From Cladophialophora immunda (Eukaryota > Ascomycota > Eurotiomycetes > Chaetothyriales > Herpotrichiellaceae): a DNA stretch of 64,000 nucleotides. Under the pieces are notes generated by a model. That model was not told where the DNA came from and ran no database searches. It saw nothing but the letters and a program-made list of their open reading frames with translations. Positions within the stretch are counted from its first letter, which is position 1; each line of letters starts with the position of its first letter. Made by a program: the position numbers and the translations under genes. Positions 42,924 to 53,935 of the stretch are shown piece by piece. The DNA lies in contig NW_015622543.1 in assembly GCF_000835495.1 (NCBI RefSeq), positions 1,219,296 through 1,283,295 on the forward strand. Direction: 5' to 3'.

Positions 42924-44085
42924 TGTATCAGCACAAAGTCAACGTCTTGTACAGTTTTTCTCGTGGACTTGTTCTGATCAGACGACCTGGGGCACAATTT
43001 TGGCAGGTTGGGTCTTAATGATATAGTTCGCTACTCAGCCTTCTACAACCGCTCAGTTAGGCATCAGCTGGCAACAAGTTTCTCAACGTACCGCAGCAAG
43101 GCCTCTCTGACCTGCATACAGTGTCTCATTTCCGGGGACTGAGGTCCGGACACATGATGGGCGGCATTATCTGGGACACGGATCGGACACCGCACAGTTC
43201 CGTGCTGCCTGCCATCTGCCAAACCCCCTGTGGAGCCAGGAGTTGCGACCTTTAGCACTGGAACAGCGGCTGGCATTGTCGCCAGACTGAGAAATAGATG
43301 CTGGTGATAGCAATCATGGAATGAAGGAAAAGAAAACGCGGAAAGTTGGACGGCCGAAGGTGGAAATTGCCCGCCTTAGCCAAGCAACTTGACAGCGGCA
43401 TTTGTGTCTCTACAAACGAGCGTGGCTGGAGTTCAACGTCACGGCCATGTGGGCTCTTCGGTTGGATGAATAAAGCCAAAATATGTGATCCTCAGAGGCG
43501 AGGCTGCAGTCTGTCGGGATCGAGTATCCAAGGGCTGGCCCACAGAGTTCCAGCAGCCTCGCAATTGTCCTAATTAGCCACAGACATGTCTCCCCCTAAG
43601 AAACACGACGGATTTTGTTCGAGATAAATCCAAGATCCCTAATAACTAGCACAGCAAGACCCCGTACCAGAAACAGCCACTAGGTTCAAGGAATTACAGA
43701 GAGCCTGTTGAATTTTCGACCTTCAACATGTCAAGGGATGATAAATGGCGGCAAGGTCTGGTCCGTTCAAAGAATGTGGCACTGTGGCACAGTGGCCGTG
43801 CTCATTCCCCTTGCATGTCCCTCGTGTCGAGACGGGAATGCCAGCTCAAGCGGTTCAAGGTCGTGCAGGAACGCGACCTAATAAGACAAACCTCCTACTC
43901 ATGCACACGATGACTTGCATAACTCGATGAAATTGGCTTGACTCCTTCTCAGCGAACCTTCACGCTCCGTCTTTCCATCGCTGATCACAACCTCCTCCAA
44001 ACCGGACAGCTCGACTCTTACTTTATTTCGAGTGCCTCAAGTCCCGGGAATTTACCAGGAACAGTCTCCTGGTGCAAGCTCCATC
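42924..44085. other. Divergent promoter region between the PhyH and acyltransferase genes
   Basis: 1.16 kb between two divergent start codons. Only short ORFs with no recognisable content. Confidence 0.5.
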
Positions 44086-45552
44086 ATGCTGTCTACCATG
44101 GAGCAGGCGATTCCCCTCCTCGACGATCTGGATAGCCCATGCGAAAACAGGCTTCCGCACAACAGCGGGTTCGTTGTCCCAGAGCGCCGGAGATGTAAGT
44201 GGTGGATTCAATTGAAACATCTCTCCCTGCGAGTCCTCATAAGCCTCCTACCAACCTACATCCAACCCGGCGGCCGGTGCAAGGGAGAACTACATCCGAC
44301 GGCATACCTCGACGCCCTGCGCGGCTACGCAGCGCTCATCGTCTTCTTCTACCACGCCTTCCCACTCCCCAGCATGTGGCTCTTCCAACAACCGTTCTTC
44401 CGGGTCCTCTTTCGCGGCGGACCGGGTATGGTGGCCGTCTTCTTCGTCATCTCGGGCTACGTGCTCAGCTACCGCATGCTGAGGGCGATGCGCAACAAGG
44501 ACCCGGCGAAGCTGCTGGACTGTCTCGCGTCCTCGACCTTCCGGCGATGGCTCCGGCTGTACGGCTCGACCGGGATCGCGACGTTCGTGGCCATGGTCCT
44601 GACGCGGCTGGGGTGGTTCTGGCCGCACGCGTCGGAGCGGAAAGACACACTGCTCGAACAGGTCTCGGACTGGCTCCAGGACTGGCTTGTGTCGAGCGAC
44701 CCGTTCGCCCACATCGAGGGCTGGGTCCACGGCGGGGTGTTTCGCTCCCGGTACCTGTACCAGATGTGGACGATACCGGTCGAGTACCGGGGCAGCATTG
44801 CGCTGTTCGCGTTCTGCGCCGCGTCGTGCAGACTCTCGAGCCGGGCCCGCATGGTGTTCCTGTTGCTGGTAGTGCTGCTGTCCTACTACTGGCGGGCGGT
44901 CTACATCGCCGAGTTCCTGATGGGCATGTTCATCGCGGACGTGTCGCTGGCGCGCCACCCCGAGCGGCTCGGACGGCGTCTTGTGCCTCGGCCCCCTCAC
45001 GACGCCGACATTATCGACATTGAGAAACCAACCACACCCCCACCCTCGTGGTGGCAGCACCCTCTCTCCTCCAAGATCGGCTGGACGCTGGTCTTCACGA
45101 CGGGCTTCTTCCTGCTCAGCCAGCCCGACGATCCCGACCGCAACCCGGAGAACCCGGACCCGTGGCCGGCCCTCCTGCGGCTGGTGCCCTGGTGGTACGG
45201 CGAGGCCACGTACACGTTCTGGGTGAGTGTCGGCGCTGGGCTGGTGGTGCTGGGCCTGGACAACGCGCCGACAACGCTGCAGGGGCCCCTCACCTGGTCC
45301 TTCTCGCGATACCTGGGCGAGCTGTCCTTCGGCATCTACGCCACGCACATCCTGGTGTTCGAGAGCCTGTTCAAGCCCGTCCTCGAGCCCTGGCGCCAGG
45401 CCCACCTGGGCGAGTCGGCCGCGGCGTGCTTCGTGAGCGAGGCGCTCGCCACTGCGGCCGTGCTCTGGGCCGCCGACTATTTCACGCGCACGGACAAGTT
45501 GGTCGTCCGGTTCGGGAGGTGGGTGGAGACGCGGACGTTTGAGAAGTGGTAG
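44086..45552 (+). CDS. Acyltransferase-3 family membrane protein
   Basis: Integral-membrane O-acyltransferase (OafA/YrhL-like). A single exon of 488 codons from the ATG at 44086; the frame is open upstream, but only a GTG precedes it, and another ATG lies at 44098. Family hallmarks: AYLDALRGYAALIVFFYHAFP, with the catalytic-type His in the first helix, PGMVAVFFVISGYVLSYR, RWLRLYG, and LGELSFGIYATHILVFE near the end. About ten hydrophobic segments can be seen. These enzymes move acyl groups onto sugars, sterols or small molecules; fungal substrates are mostly unknown. The gene is GC-rich, which creates long false ORFs in other frames, including a 442-codon antisense frame. Confidence 0.85.
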   Translation: MLSTMEQAIPLLDDLDSPCENRLPHNSGFVVPERRRCKWWIQLKHLSLRVLISLLPTYIQPGGRCKGELHPTAYLDALRGYAALIVFFYHAFPLPSMWLFQQPFFRVLFRGGPGMVAVFFVISGYVLSYRMLRAMRNKDPAKLLDCLASSTFRRWLRLYGSTGIATFVAMVLTRLGWFWPHASERKDTLLEQVSDWLQDWLVSSDPFAHIEGWVHGGVFRSRYLYQMWTIPVEYRGSIALFAFCAASCRLSSRARMVFLLLVVLLSYYWRAVYIAEFLMGMFIADVSLARHPERLGRRLVPRPPHDADIIDIEKPTTPPPSWWQHPLSSKIGWTLVFTTGFFLLSQPDDPDRNPENPDPWPALLRLVPWWYGEATYTFWVSVGAGLVVLGLDNAPTTLQGPLTWSFSRYLGELSFGIYATHILVFESLFKPVLEPWRQAHLGESAAACFVSEALATAAVLWAADYFTRTDKLVVRFGRWVETRTFEKW

Positions 45553-46079
45553 AATGGTCCATACAAAATAGACTGGTCCAGGGTTTCTTGGTAGAATTTC
45601 ATGGAAAATCCTTTCCAACTTGACGCAGTGTTTCGATGGTATTTGTATATGAAATTTTTATTATGTTTTATCTCTTGTACCGACGTCTCTCTCGGACCGC
45701 TCACGGTGTGGGTTGGGTATCAATTGTTGAACAGCGCCAGTTCGATCTCCACCCTGATCTTAACCTTGACGAGATGACTCGCCTTTTCACCCCGGTATGT
45801 GCATCGAGCAAGCTTGATCCCGTCGTCTTTCGGACCATCTTGCATCATCTGACCGTTGTTGAAAACGGACCAAACCAAACACTCCGACTTCGCTGCCTCC
45901 CATCTCTCTCTCTCTCTCTATATCGAGTGTGAAACCCTCCCAAACCATCCGGAGAACCGGAAGTAGAAATCTTTTCTTACGCAAAACAATCATCGCCACC
46001 CCCTTCCCCCTCCTTTTTCACACCTAGATTGTTTCCCCCCGCCCTCCGACTATGATTGCCTTGGGGGTAAAGAGATCCC
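45553..46079. other. Convergent intergenic region with a CT-rich microsatellite
   Basis: 527 bases between converging genes. A (TC)n tract runs at about 45903-45918. No supported gene. Confidence 0.6.
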
Positions 46080-47234
46080 TCACTCGGCGGTATTGGGCCC
46101 CCAGACGGTCTTCGCAATGTCGACCTCGAGGCGGATCTTGGCCCACTGCTGGTCCTCGCTCAGCTCGTTGCCCTCCATGGTACTGCTGAAGCCGCACTGG
46201 TGGCTGAGGCAGAGCTGCTCGAGGCCCCTGGGGCAGTACTTTGCGGCCTCGTGGAGGCGCTGGACCATGGCGGCCTTGTCGTCCAGCGCGCCCTGTTTGC
46301 TGGTCATGACGCCGAGCACGACGACCTTGTGCGGGGGCAGGTGGCGCAGGGGGCTGAAGTCGCCGGAGCGGGCGTCGTCGTACTCGAGGAAGTAGACGTC
46401 GACGTCGAGGTCCTTGAACAGCACCTCGGCCACGGGCTCGTAGCCGCCCTGCGCGAACCACTGGCTGCGGTGGTTGCCGCGGCACAGGTGGATGCCGATG
46501 GTCATGTCGGCCGGCCGCTTCGCGATGGCCCGGTTGATCAGCGTGGCGTACTGGCTGGCCAGCTGCTTGGCGTCGGCGCCGTGGCGGGACTCGGCCTCGG
46601 AGCGCATCTTGGGGTCGCACAGGTACGCGAGGTTGGTGTCGTCGAGCTGCACGAACCGGCACCCGGCGTCGTACAGGTCCTGCAGCTCCTCCTGGTACAC
46701 GCGCGCGAGGTCGTCGAAGAAGGCGTCCATGGACGGGTACGCGTCGAGGTCGATCGTCTCGCGCCCGCCGCGGAAGTGCACCATGGTCGGGCTGGGGATG
46801 GCCACCTTGGACGAGACCGTGCCAAACGCGCCCGCGCCCCCGGCCTCGGCGATCTGCCGCTCCAGGAACTTGAAGTCGTCCACCTGGATGGGCCGGCTAT
46901 GGCCCAGCTTGCCCGTCACCACCAGCTTCGGCGGCGCGAACCCGCCCTTGGACGTGTTGGTCGACATCATGTTGCCACGCACCTCGATGCCGTCCAGGTG
47001 CTGGAGGAAGTCTAGGTGGAAGAAGGCCCGCCGGAACTCGCCGTCGGTGATGGCCCGCAGGCCCGCATTGAGCTGTTTCCGCACCACGTCGGCGATGTAC
47101 TTGTCCTCGAGCTGCCGCAGATCTGTCTTGGAGAGCTCTCCCGCCGCGACTTTCTCACGGGCCTCGAGGATCTCCTTCGGCCGAAGGAGGGACCCGACCT
47201 GGTCGGCGCGATACACTCCGGTTGGAAGCGGCAT
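46080..47234 (-). CDS. Cobalamin-independent methionine synthase-like (MetE C-terminal family) protein
   Basis: 384 codons, one exon, corresponding to a stand-alone C-terminal catalytic barrel of MetE, like bacterial YxjG/YxjH; full-length MetE has about 760 residues. Zinc-ligand positions are visible: His and Cys in IGIHLCRGNH, Glu in YFLEYDD, and Cys in SHQCGFSS. DGEFRRAFFHLDFL near residue 65 matches the substrate-binding N-terminal part of this subfamily. Without the N-terminal MetE half it is unlikely to be the housekeeping methionine synthase. Transfer of a methyl group from another donor to a thiol is the likely chemistry (inference). The start at 47234 is the first ATG, and the conserved barrel begins at once. 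Confidence 0.83.
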   Translation of the reverse strand: MPLPTGVYRADQVGSLLRPKEILEAREKVAAGELSKTDLRQLEDKYIADVVRKQLNAGLRAITDGEFRRAFFHLDFLQHLDGIEVRGNMMSTNTSKGGFAPPKLVVTGKLGHSRPIQVDDFKFLERQIAEAGGAGAFGTVSSKVAIPSPTMVHFRGGRETIDLDAYPSMDAFFDDLARVYQEELQDLYDAGCRFVQLDDTNLAYLCDPKMRSEAESRHGADAKQLASQYATLINRAIAKRPADMTIGIHLCRGNHRSQWFAQGGYEPVAEVLFKDLDVDVYFLEYDDARSGDFSPLRHLPPHKVVVLGVMTSKQGALDDKAAMVQRLHEAAKYCPRGLEQLCLSHQCGFSSTMEGNELSEDQQWAKIRLEVDIAKTVWGPNTAE

Positions 47235-47579
47235 GGTGAGTCTAGTGTCCTTTCTAATGGGGGTTTTTCTCTATACAGCTCGAGTTTAGGATGTGAAGAG
47301 ACTACAGAACACGACGCAACTTCTAACTAGCTATGTACCAACTAATCAACTTGGGTGCAAGAAGGAAAAAATCGAACTTTCAACAACTGCCGGAGGATCC
47401 ACCGAGGTTCCATCCATGGATCAACGTCATCAGGCCGCCCATTGGTCCATGTTGCTGCAAGGCTGAGATGCTTGAAGGGGAAGCGAGGCTGGCCAATCAG
47501 GGGACGGGTACTCCAACAACAGCCATACACCAGACTCTCGACAAGTAGTCACAGTACATGCACAGATACCCTTGTGCAC
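47235..47579. other. Intergenic region upstream of the MetE-like gene
   Basis: 345 bases, promoter side of the MetE-like gene and 3' flank of the RTA1-like gene. Nothing recognised. Confidence 0.5.
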
Positions 47580-48794
47580 TCAACTACACCGTCGTCTTCC
47601 TTGCGAACAGTCATAGAGCCCAGTAGGAACGAACTTGCCCAGATGCAGAACATGAAACAGAACCGTGTAGCTCAGCATCACACAACCCTCAAAGACCCAG
47701 AAATACGCCTCGTCGGTCCACGGTCGGGAGCGTGGTGAGCTGAAGAGCTGAATGGTCCGAAACAGATTGCGCACGCAGATCAGCGCCATCAACACGAACG
47801 ACGACATCAGAAGTGCTCGTCGACGAGCGGCATTCGCATCCTGTCGGAAGAGCAATAGGAGAAGGAGGCAGATAAATGCCCCGTTCGGAGCCAATTGCAG
47901 GAAGAGGCTTGCTTTGAGCAGTGCAAGAGACGAAGTGACAGTACCCTTCTTGGCGTCTGGGTTAAAGTACGTCGACGCGCCCTGAGCGGTGCAGGAGATG
48001 ACGGCGCTGGTGAAGGTCCAGATCATGATGTAGGAAATAGTCAAGTTGAGTCGCGGCAGCAGTTCGGTGGTGACTGACGAGCAGAGCAGGAACTTGTAAA
48101 GCGGGAGGGTGAATATGACTCTACTCAATACAAGAAATTGTCAGCAACCAATCCCTGCTAGACGTGTGGAGGAAGACCGGATGCTCTTGAACTCACGCGG
48201 CGCTATAGAATAGCCCTTGAACCGCACTGCCCAAACCGTCTGCATCATGGTAGTCTGCGGCGACCTCTCGACAGATGAAGCCTGCCGTCATAACAATGCA
48301 TGCGCAAGGAAGTGGCCATGTGTAGCTCCAGCATTTGTACTTCCTATCAGAGCCACTCGATTAGCAGTCTGCATAGAACATAGTGAAATGGAGACACTCA
48401 CCTGCTCTGCCACGCATGCAAGACACAAGACGCGGCGAAGAAGGTTGCAAACACAGCCGATGGCCCTCGCGCAATGTTGTCGAGGAATTTGTTGACGTCG
48501 CCTTTGCTCTGATCAGCTGTGCGCTCAACCAAAGATGTCAGTAGAACCGACGGTTATCATCCATAGTCTCGAGATTGGCAGGCAAAGCTCTCTAATCGCA
48601 CTGCTTTGACGCAATAGGTCAGCGACACCGGCGAGGACGTCAATGGCACAATATGACTTTCAGATGAAAAGTCCAGGAAGACCAGAGGGAAGAGCAGTCA
48701 CAAACCAGCACGAATTGTCGCATGAACAGCAAAGTGATGGTGAATATAAGATCCTCTTCACCAACATACCCTCGTGAAGATTGCGGTCTGCCAT
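47580..48794 (-). CDS. RTA1-like multi-pass membrane protein
   Basis: Four exons (48794-48770, 48516-48402, 48343-48197, 48120-47580) join in frame to 275 residues with about seven hydrophobic segments. Family features: MTAGFICREV after the second segment, RNLFRTIQLFSSPRSRPWTDEAYFWVFEG in the penultimate loop, and a final helix ending VLHLGKFVP. Yeast relatives are linked to resistance to aminocholesterol, long-chain base transport and related lipid stress (established for Rta1/Rsb1). The exact ligand is unknown. The first exon encodes only eight residues and is followed by an intron of about 250 bases. That N-terminal model is the least certain part; the protein might instead start elsewhere. 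Confidence 0.78.
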
Positions 48795-50540
48795 GTATTC
48801 GTATTCGGCATCGGAGTCAGCCTTGCCTTCCCGCTAGAAGGCCGACTCCCTAATCTCTCGGGCATTCAATGTTGATACGGCCAATGGGATGAATCTCGTG
48901 TCTCTCACGACCACACTGACATTGGCATGGTTGTCCATCATTGACACTGTTTTATGGCGAAGTGTGCCTTGCGGGTATGCCGAGATATTCTTCATTGTCT
49001 GGTGGCAGGCTGTGATTGGCCCTGCAGGTTGTCCACCGTCGCCATTGGAATACGAATACGGAGGAACCACCGTACACCAGGAGACTATACTTCACCGGAA
49101 GAACTGTTGTTCCAGCATGCTGCTTGAATACTGGATCCGGGGTTGAAAATGGCCCGACTCCCCAGAGGTATGTTACTGTGAAGGATAAGCGAAGGTCGTG
49201 GTTGCCAATGTGTTATGCAAAGGCTTTCACGCTCTTGTGGCAAGCTCCGGTTTCACGGCGTAGACATCCACCGTGAAACCTTTCATCACCTGGTCAATTC
49301 CACGGCAGACACACGCTGGTTGTAATAGGGAATAGCCTCAAGGGGGAGAAATGATATGGTGATGTCTTGATGACAATATCCATGAGAAATAGAAGCCGCG
49401 CAGACTAAGCACCCCATGGTTCATATAATACTTGTTCGAGGTCGGTCTCCTGGTTGTTGGGTAGCGCCTGGTGCGCTGAGTTTACTCGATTCCCCGGGAA
49501 AGGTCGGAGTGGTGTGACAAATGTCGATCACACCGGGCGCCAAACGCCGTCATGCTATGGGATCATGCCTTCATTTTGTCTCCAGTCTTCGCGATCAGAC
49601 CCTGCATACCTGGCTCGTAACGATTCGTACCGAGCATTAGAGGTCGCGTAAAGTATTCGCGTGGAAACAGTCATTGGCCGTAACAGCATGGGTTTCTTCA
49701 CGCCCTGTCGGGAATGATATCCAACTCCTGGGCCTCGCCCATGGCATTCCTCCACGAGGGCGGAAGTCCCATCACATAATCTGTGACAAACTTGGCCCTA
49801 TATATCCAGGGCTCTTGGCAATACTTCCCAAAGCGTCTCCATTCTGCGAGCAGCACAGACTCCCTTCATTCTGTCCATGTGGCGACGGGAAAGGTCATGC
49901 TAGAAGTGGAATCCAGATTTCTACCGCCCAAGTCGAGAATCGTAGTGTATATGGAGTTCGCCGCCGGCCGTGGGCCCTGCATCGTCGAATATATAGACTG
50001 ACAGAAGCGATGGGCTTTGCACTTGCACGGACTGGTCGTCGATTGGCCTTCTTTCTGCAACTCCCTGAGCCTGGCCTAGTCCAGAGGGAGCGTCCATGGA
50101 CCCTGAGCGGATCCGATCAATTCATGATCCCATGACAGCCTTGAGACTGGGGAGATCTTCATCCCTGCATCTGCAACGGGCACTGGATGGATAGCGGGAA
50201 TGCGAGACCAATTCCGCCTTCTCCGTTTCATTGGATATGGCTCTCCAGGTGTCATACTTGTATGCACGGCGTGGCCACAAGCTCTTGACAAAATGCCCGT
50301 TAGGCAAAGTCCTTGCAGGTAATACATGGAAAAGTCGCAAAGGCTCTGGGAGAGTAGCCACAACCAACCAGCTTCCATCTGCAAAGCCTTGCATTTAGTA
50401 CAAGCTAGGCTGTATCGCTGTTCCTGTTCACCATCCCAGCGGCTAGTAGCCATGTTCTGGCTGCCCTCGACGTAAACTGTGCAAGAAAGCGCCAATGCTT
50501 GAGTGAGGACTGAATGTATCCCCAACTGCTCGTTCCAGCG
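48795..50540. other. Intergenic region upstream of the RTA1-like gene
   Basis: 1.75 kb without a supported gene. ORFs of about 150 codons on both strands (49674-50135 plus, 50076-50525 minus) overlap and carry no motif. Confidence 0.5.
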
Positions 50541-52452
50541 TCATGGGGAAAGTATAACGCTATCGGGCTCTGCGGTCGATTGGAGATCGGCCAATGTCTC
50601 CATATAGACGGCGGTGGAACCCGGTGTTGCGGTGCGGTCTGGCAAGCTGAATTCTTTGCTCGGCATCAACTCGTAGAGTGTTAACATGGGTTTCATCGCC
50701 CCAATCCAGTCGTCATAAGAGTACGTCACCGCAAAATGTATCCTGGTCTCCAGAAGATGACTGAGCAGGTAATGTGGTGAGTCGAAGGTGGCGGTGTGGA
50801 AGATCAACACGACATAGTATAGGAGGCCAATCTCCTTGTCCCACAGGTTGTCCAGGTCGGTCTTCTGGAGCGCATCTCGGATGTCTTGAAGTATAGAAGT
50901 GCCTCGCGCCACAAAACGCCAGTGTCTGTTACTCTCAACCGATCGAATCAATAGAATAGAGGTCAATCTGCAGGCCTCGTAGACGTGATCCGCCGAAGAC
51001 GGTAAGTCGGGAACCTTCGAAGACGGCATGGCCAGTATACGCTGACAAAAAGACATTGATATCATTGCATCCGCGGTAAGCTGCTGTTGTGATGAGCATG
51101 TGCTTCGTCGAAGCCAGATTTTGACCACTGATTGCATCATCTGGAGGAGGAGCCGCAGGTGATCTCTTCTCACCAACGGGAACGGATCTTCGCTGGGATC
51201 TATTCGCCCATCATAAAAGGGTGAGTATAGCTCCGGGTCAGCCTGAACTCTCGAATGCCATCTATCTTCAAAGATCTGCTCATATTCCTTAACAGCAGTG
51301 CGTGGGTTCAATGGAGGAGCGAGACCAGGCACGGGTATGTTGCATCTCCTCGAGATTCTGCGCTGATGGTAAGCTTCGCTGCATCAAATCACGGAGTCTC
51401 TCGTATGCTCACGCGATCATCATGATGATCCTCAGCACATCCTTGCAGAACCTTGAGTCATCAAACATGTGCAGTTTCTCTGCTTCTCTTATGAGAACGG
51501 CGTAGGCGTTTCGGTGGATAACATATTCCTCTGCCCCTGCCGGCTCTCCACGTACCTACAAAGTCAGCAACAGTCTGACCCCATCGCCTTCTTTATCGCC
51601 ACCTTCGCCCGTGCAGGCTGACTCCAACCATGGTGAAAGGGAGTTCAAAATCTCACTTACTAAAGCACACGTGGCAAGAGAAGCAATGGCAGATATGCAG
51701 CTCATGATTGCAACCGGGGTGGACTGCTGGATAAGGGTGCGAACTCGGCGCATGGCTTCTAGCTTCAAAGCAGTGGTCGTTGGCGACGTCGACCTTGAGT
51801 TCAGGCCGTCGAGATGAACCGAACACAGAAGCAGCATTGAGGCGAAGAATGTGCTGTTTTTGGTCCCTTCAGGCCATACACTCTGTTGCATCCTTTTCTG
51901 GTTGTAGACGGCGAAAACTACAAACGCTATCAGCAGGCTGAAGTCACATATATACCTGCGATAACGACCCGTAGAACCGGTATGGCAAAGGGAGAGCCGG
52001 GGAGGGCTTAGGATTCACCATTATGTTTGACCTCGTCCAGTATACCCGGTATGTGCTCCTCTATCGACAGCTGTGGAAGCGAGTGAAAAGGATCGAACTG
52101 AGAACCAAAATATATATTACCCGTGCGTATGCGGCGTCGTCGTGGCAGGACCTGGAACCTCAGGATTAGATAAGCGGCATTCCTTGCATTGCTCTGTTCG
52201 CAGCCAGCAGGCAGTTGTTGCATAGGCATTGCAACCGCCCAAGTCACCTGTCTGAGGGGATGGGCATACCTGGCCGTTTTGCCGTCTCGTCCTATGCAGT
52301 TCTCGCGTAGTATGCGCTCTTATTTGGCTGATGCCGGCCTTGTCGAGGGCACCATCTGCTCCCATCAACACGAACTCGAATCCAGAATCGACCACCGGCT
52401 TCTTTGTTGCGGCATCCCATTTGCTGGCGTGGCGATGATGATCGCTCGCCAT
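50541..52452 (-). CDS. Fungal regulator-like protein, possibly frame-broken
   Basis: Pieces on one strand look like a fungal transcription-factor-type protein without a zinc cluster. A 52452 exon holds SGFEFVLMGADG and IRAHTTRELHR. It splices to VLPRRRRIRTG and FDPFHSLPQLS. Later parts hold PLPYRFYGSLSQ, then VYNQKRMQQSVWPEGTKNS and HLDGLNSRS. Next come EEYVIHRNAYAVLIREAEKL and a long helical C-terminal exon (from about 51332) ending at 50541. The last three exons join cleanly (introns about 51655-51543 and 51403-51349). Near 51950-52040, however, the frame shifts by one base twice, and no plausible intron explains it. Either short unusual introns or real frameshifts are present. The IRxH...R plus DPFxSLP pattern is common in uncharacterised fungal regulators; DNA binding is not shown. 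Confidence 0.5.
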
Positions 52453-53145
52453 GCTTTTCTGCAAACACCAGATGCGGATAAGGTGGAATGTAAGGGCCGC
52501 TCCAGGCTCGACTGGCGACGATATTCTGGTCCCCCCTGCTACACCTCTCGCAACTTTAAGAGGGATTGCTACCGACACACCTGGTTGGAATCAGGGGCGA
52601 GACGTGCCCACGAGTATGTTCGTGACAAGTGGTTCCGACTCAGAGACAATGAGCCGGACAATCAAGCATTTCGCGACACAGAGACAACGGCGGAATCACC
52701 CTCCCATGCTGAGAAGAAGCCTCGGGATCCTTGCGGGGTGCTCAAACCACCCTCCCACATCCCAGTGGCCCTGTGGTCCCAGACATTCAGCTGATGACTA
52801 ACGCTCAGAAGGCAACACGTTATCCGACGGTGAGAAATGTGGCCAATTGAGAGGTGCTCACGGCGGCTGACACCCCTCCTCGTCAAGCGAGCTCCAGCGA
52901 TGACCTTTTACCGAATCGGGAATACTGGTCGGATGGAGAGATCTCGAAGGGAACTCTCGATCCACGGAACCTCGCATCAAGGGGCCCTCTGCCTACAAGG
53001 TGTAATACTCCCACTGCAATTTCCTTTGAGGTAAATAATGGACGACGCACGCATGAAAGATCTGAAGGTTAGCCTTGGATATAATTAGCCGCATATATGT
53101 ATACATGTAAATTTAGTCCCCCCAGCTCGAGGAGAAGACTCAAAA
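52453..53145. other. Intergenic region between two regulator-like genes
   Basis: 693 bases upstream of the regulator-like gene and downstream of the bZIP gene. Overlapping ORFs on both strands, none recognised. Confidence 0.5.
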
Positions 53146-53935
53146 CTAGAGGACCAGTTGCACTTCAGTTCCTGGAGACCTCGATTGGACTGATACCAGC
53201 AACTCCTGAAATGTTCTGAGAAGCTGCTCGTGCTCGCGGCTGAGACTTTTGTATAATCGTTCAAAATGGTCCTTTCTCCCAGTAGCTCCATCCAGTTCTG
53301 CCTGCAAGGCGCGCAACTTAGCTTGCGCTTCTGCTAAAGCTTGCTGTTGGCGAACGCGAAAAGCTCTTTGAGCCGCTCGGTTTTGTGCCTTCCGTCTCTG
53401 TGAGATGAAATGTCAGTGGATTTTGGTTTCCAGCCCGGTCATCAATGCCTACACTGACCTCGTTCCGCGTGGCAATCGTGCCTATGGGCTCGAAGCACGC
53501 AGTTACACACTCCGGACTGCTCGGTGCGCCATTGGTATGCTCCGGCACGCTCGTTACCATCGAAGAGGCGCCATAGCTTGGATCGGGTTGGTTCAGGCAA
53601 GGTGAGCTGTCTGAGTAGCCACCCATGTCCAGGTTTGGAGGCTCTCCGAAACACATGGCACTATCGTGAGCAGGTTGAAAGAACTCGATGGTTGGGCCGT
53701 TGATGCCCGTTAACCTGGTGCCGGGCGACATCCCGCTCTGGAAGGAGGAGCAGACAGACATTGCGGGGCTTGTAGCAGGGAGACCATAAAACTCGGGACA
53801 AATGCCACACTGACAGGGTACAAGGCTCCTGTCCGATAGCAGTAAAGGTTGGCTCGTGTGTTGTGGCGAGGATGATGTCGGTGCTGGTTGGGAAGGACAG
53901 CTGCCGGGGCAGGCCATTTGAGAAGCCACGCACAT
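53146..53935 (-). CDS. bZIP transcription factor (AP-1/Yap-like basic region)
   Basis: Exons 53935-53459 and 53397-53146 give 242 residues. The basic region created at the splice join reads ERRKAQNRAAQRAFRVRQQ, the Yap-type QNRAAQRAFR signature that contacts DNA. A leucine-zipper-like heptad pattern follows (L in QAKLRAL, DGATGRK, LYKSL, EQLLRTF). The N-terminal 155 residues are Pro/Ser-rich with a cysteine group CQCGIC and further scattered cysteines, which might sense redox state or metal (speculative). The basic region sits unusually close to the C-terminus, with only about 80 residues after it, so no Yap1-type C-terminal cysteine-rich domain exists. A second ATG lies at 53914. Confidence 0.85.

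Noticed and set aside
44290..45618. 442-codon minus-strand ORF opposite the acyltransferase gene
   Set aside because: Composition is Arg/Pro/Glu-rich with no domain, as expected for the complement of a GC-rich coding sequence. The plus strand carries the full acyltransferase-3 motifs.
46200..47289. Two 271-codon plus-strand ORFs opposite the MetE-like gene
   Set aside because: They lie antisense to a protein with clear zinc-ligand motifs. GC-rich third positions remove stop codons on the other strand, and neither ORF has a recognisable motif.
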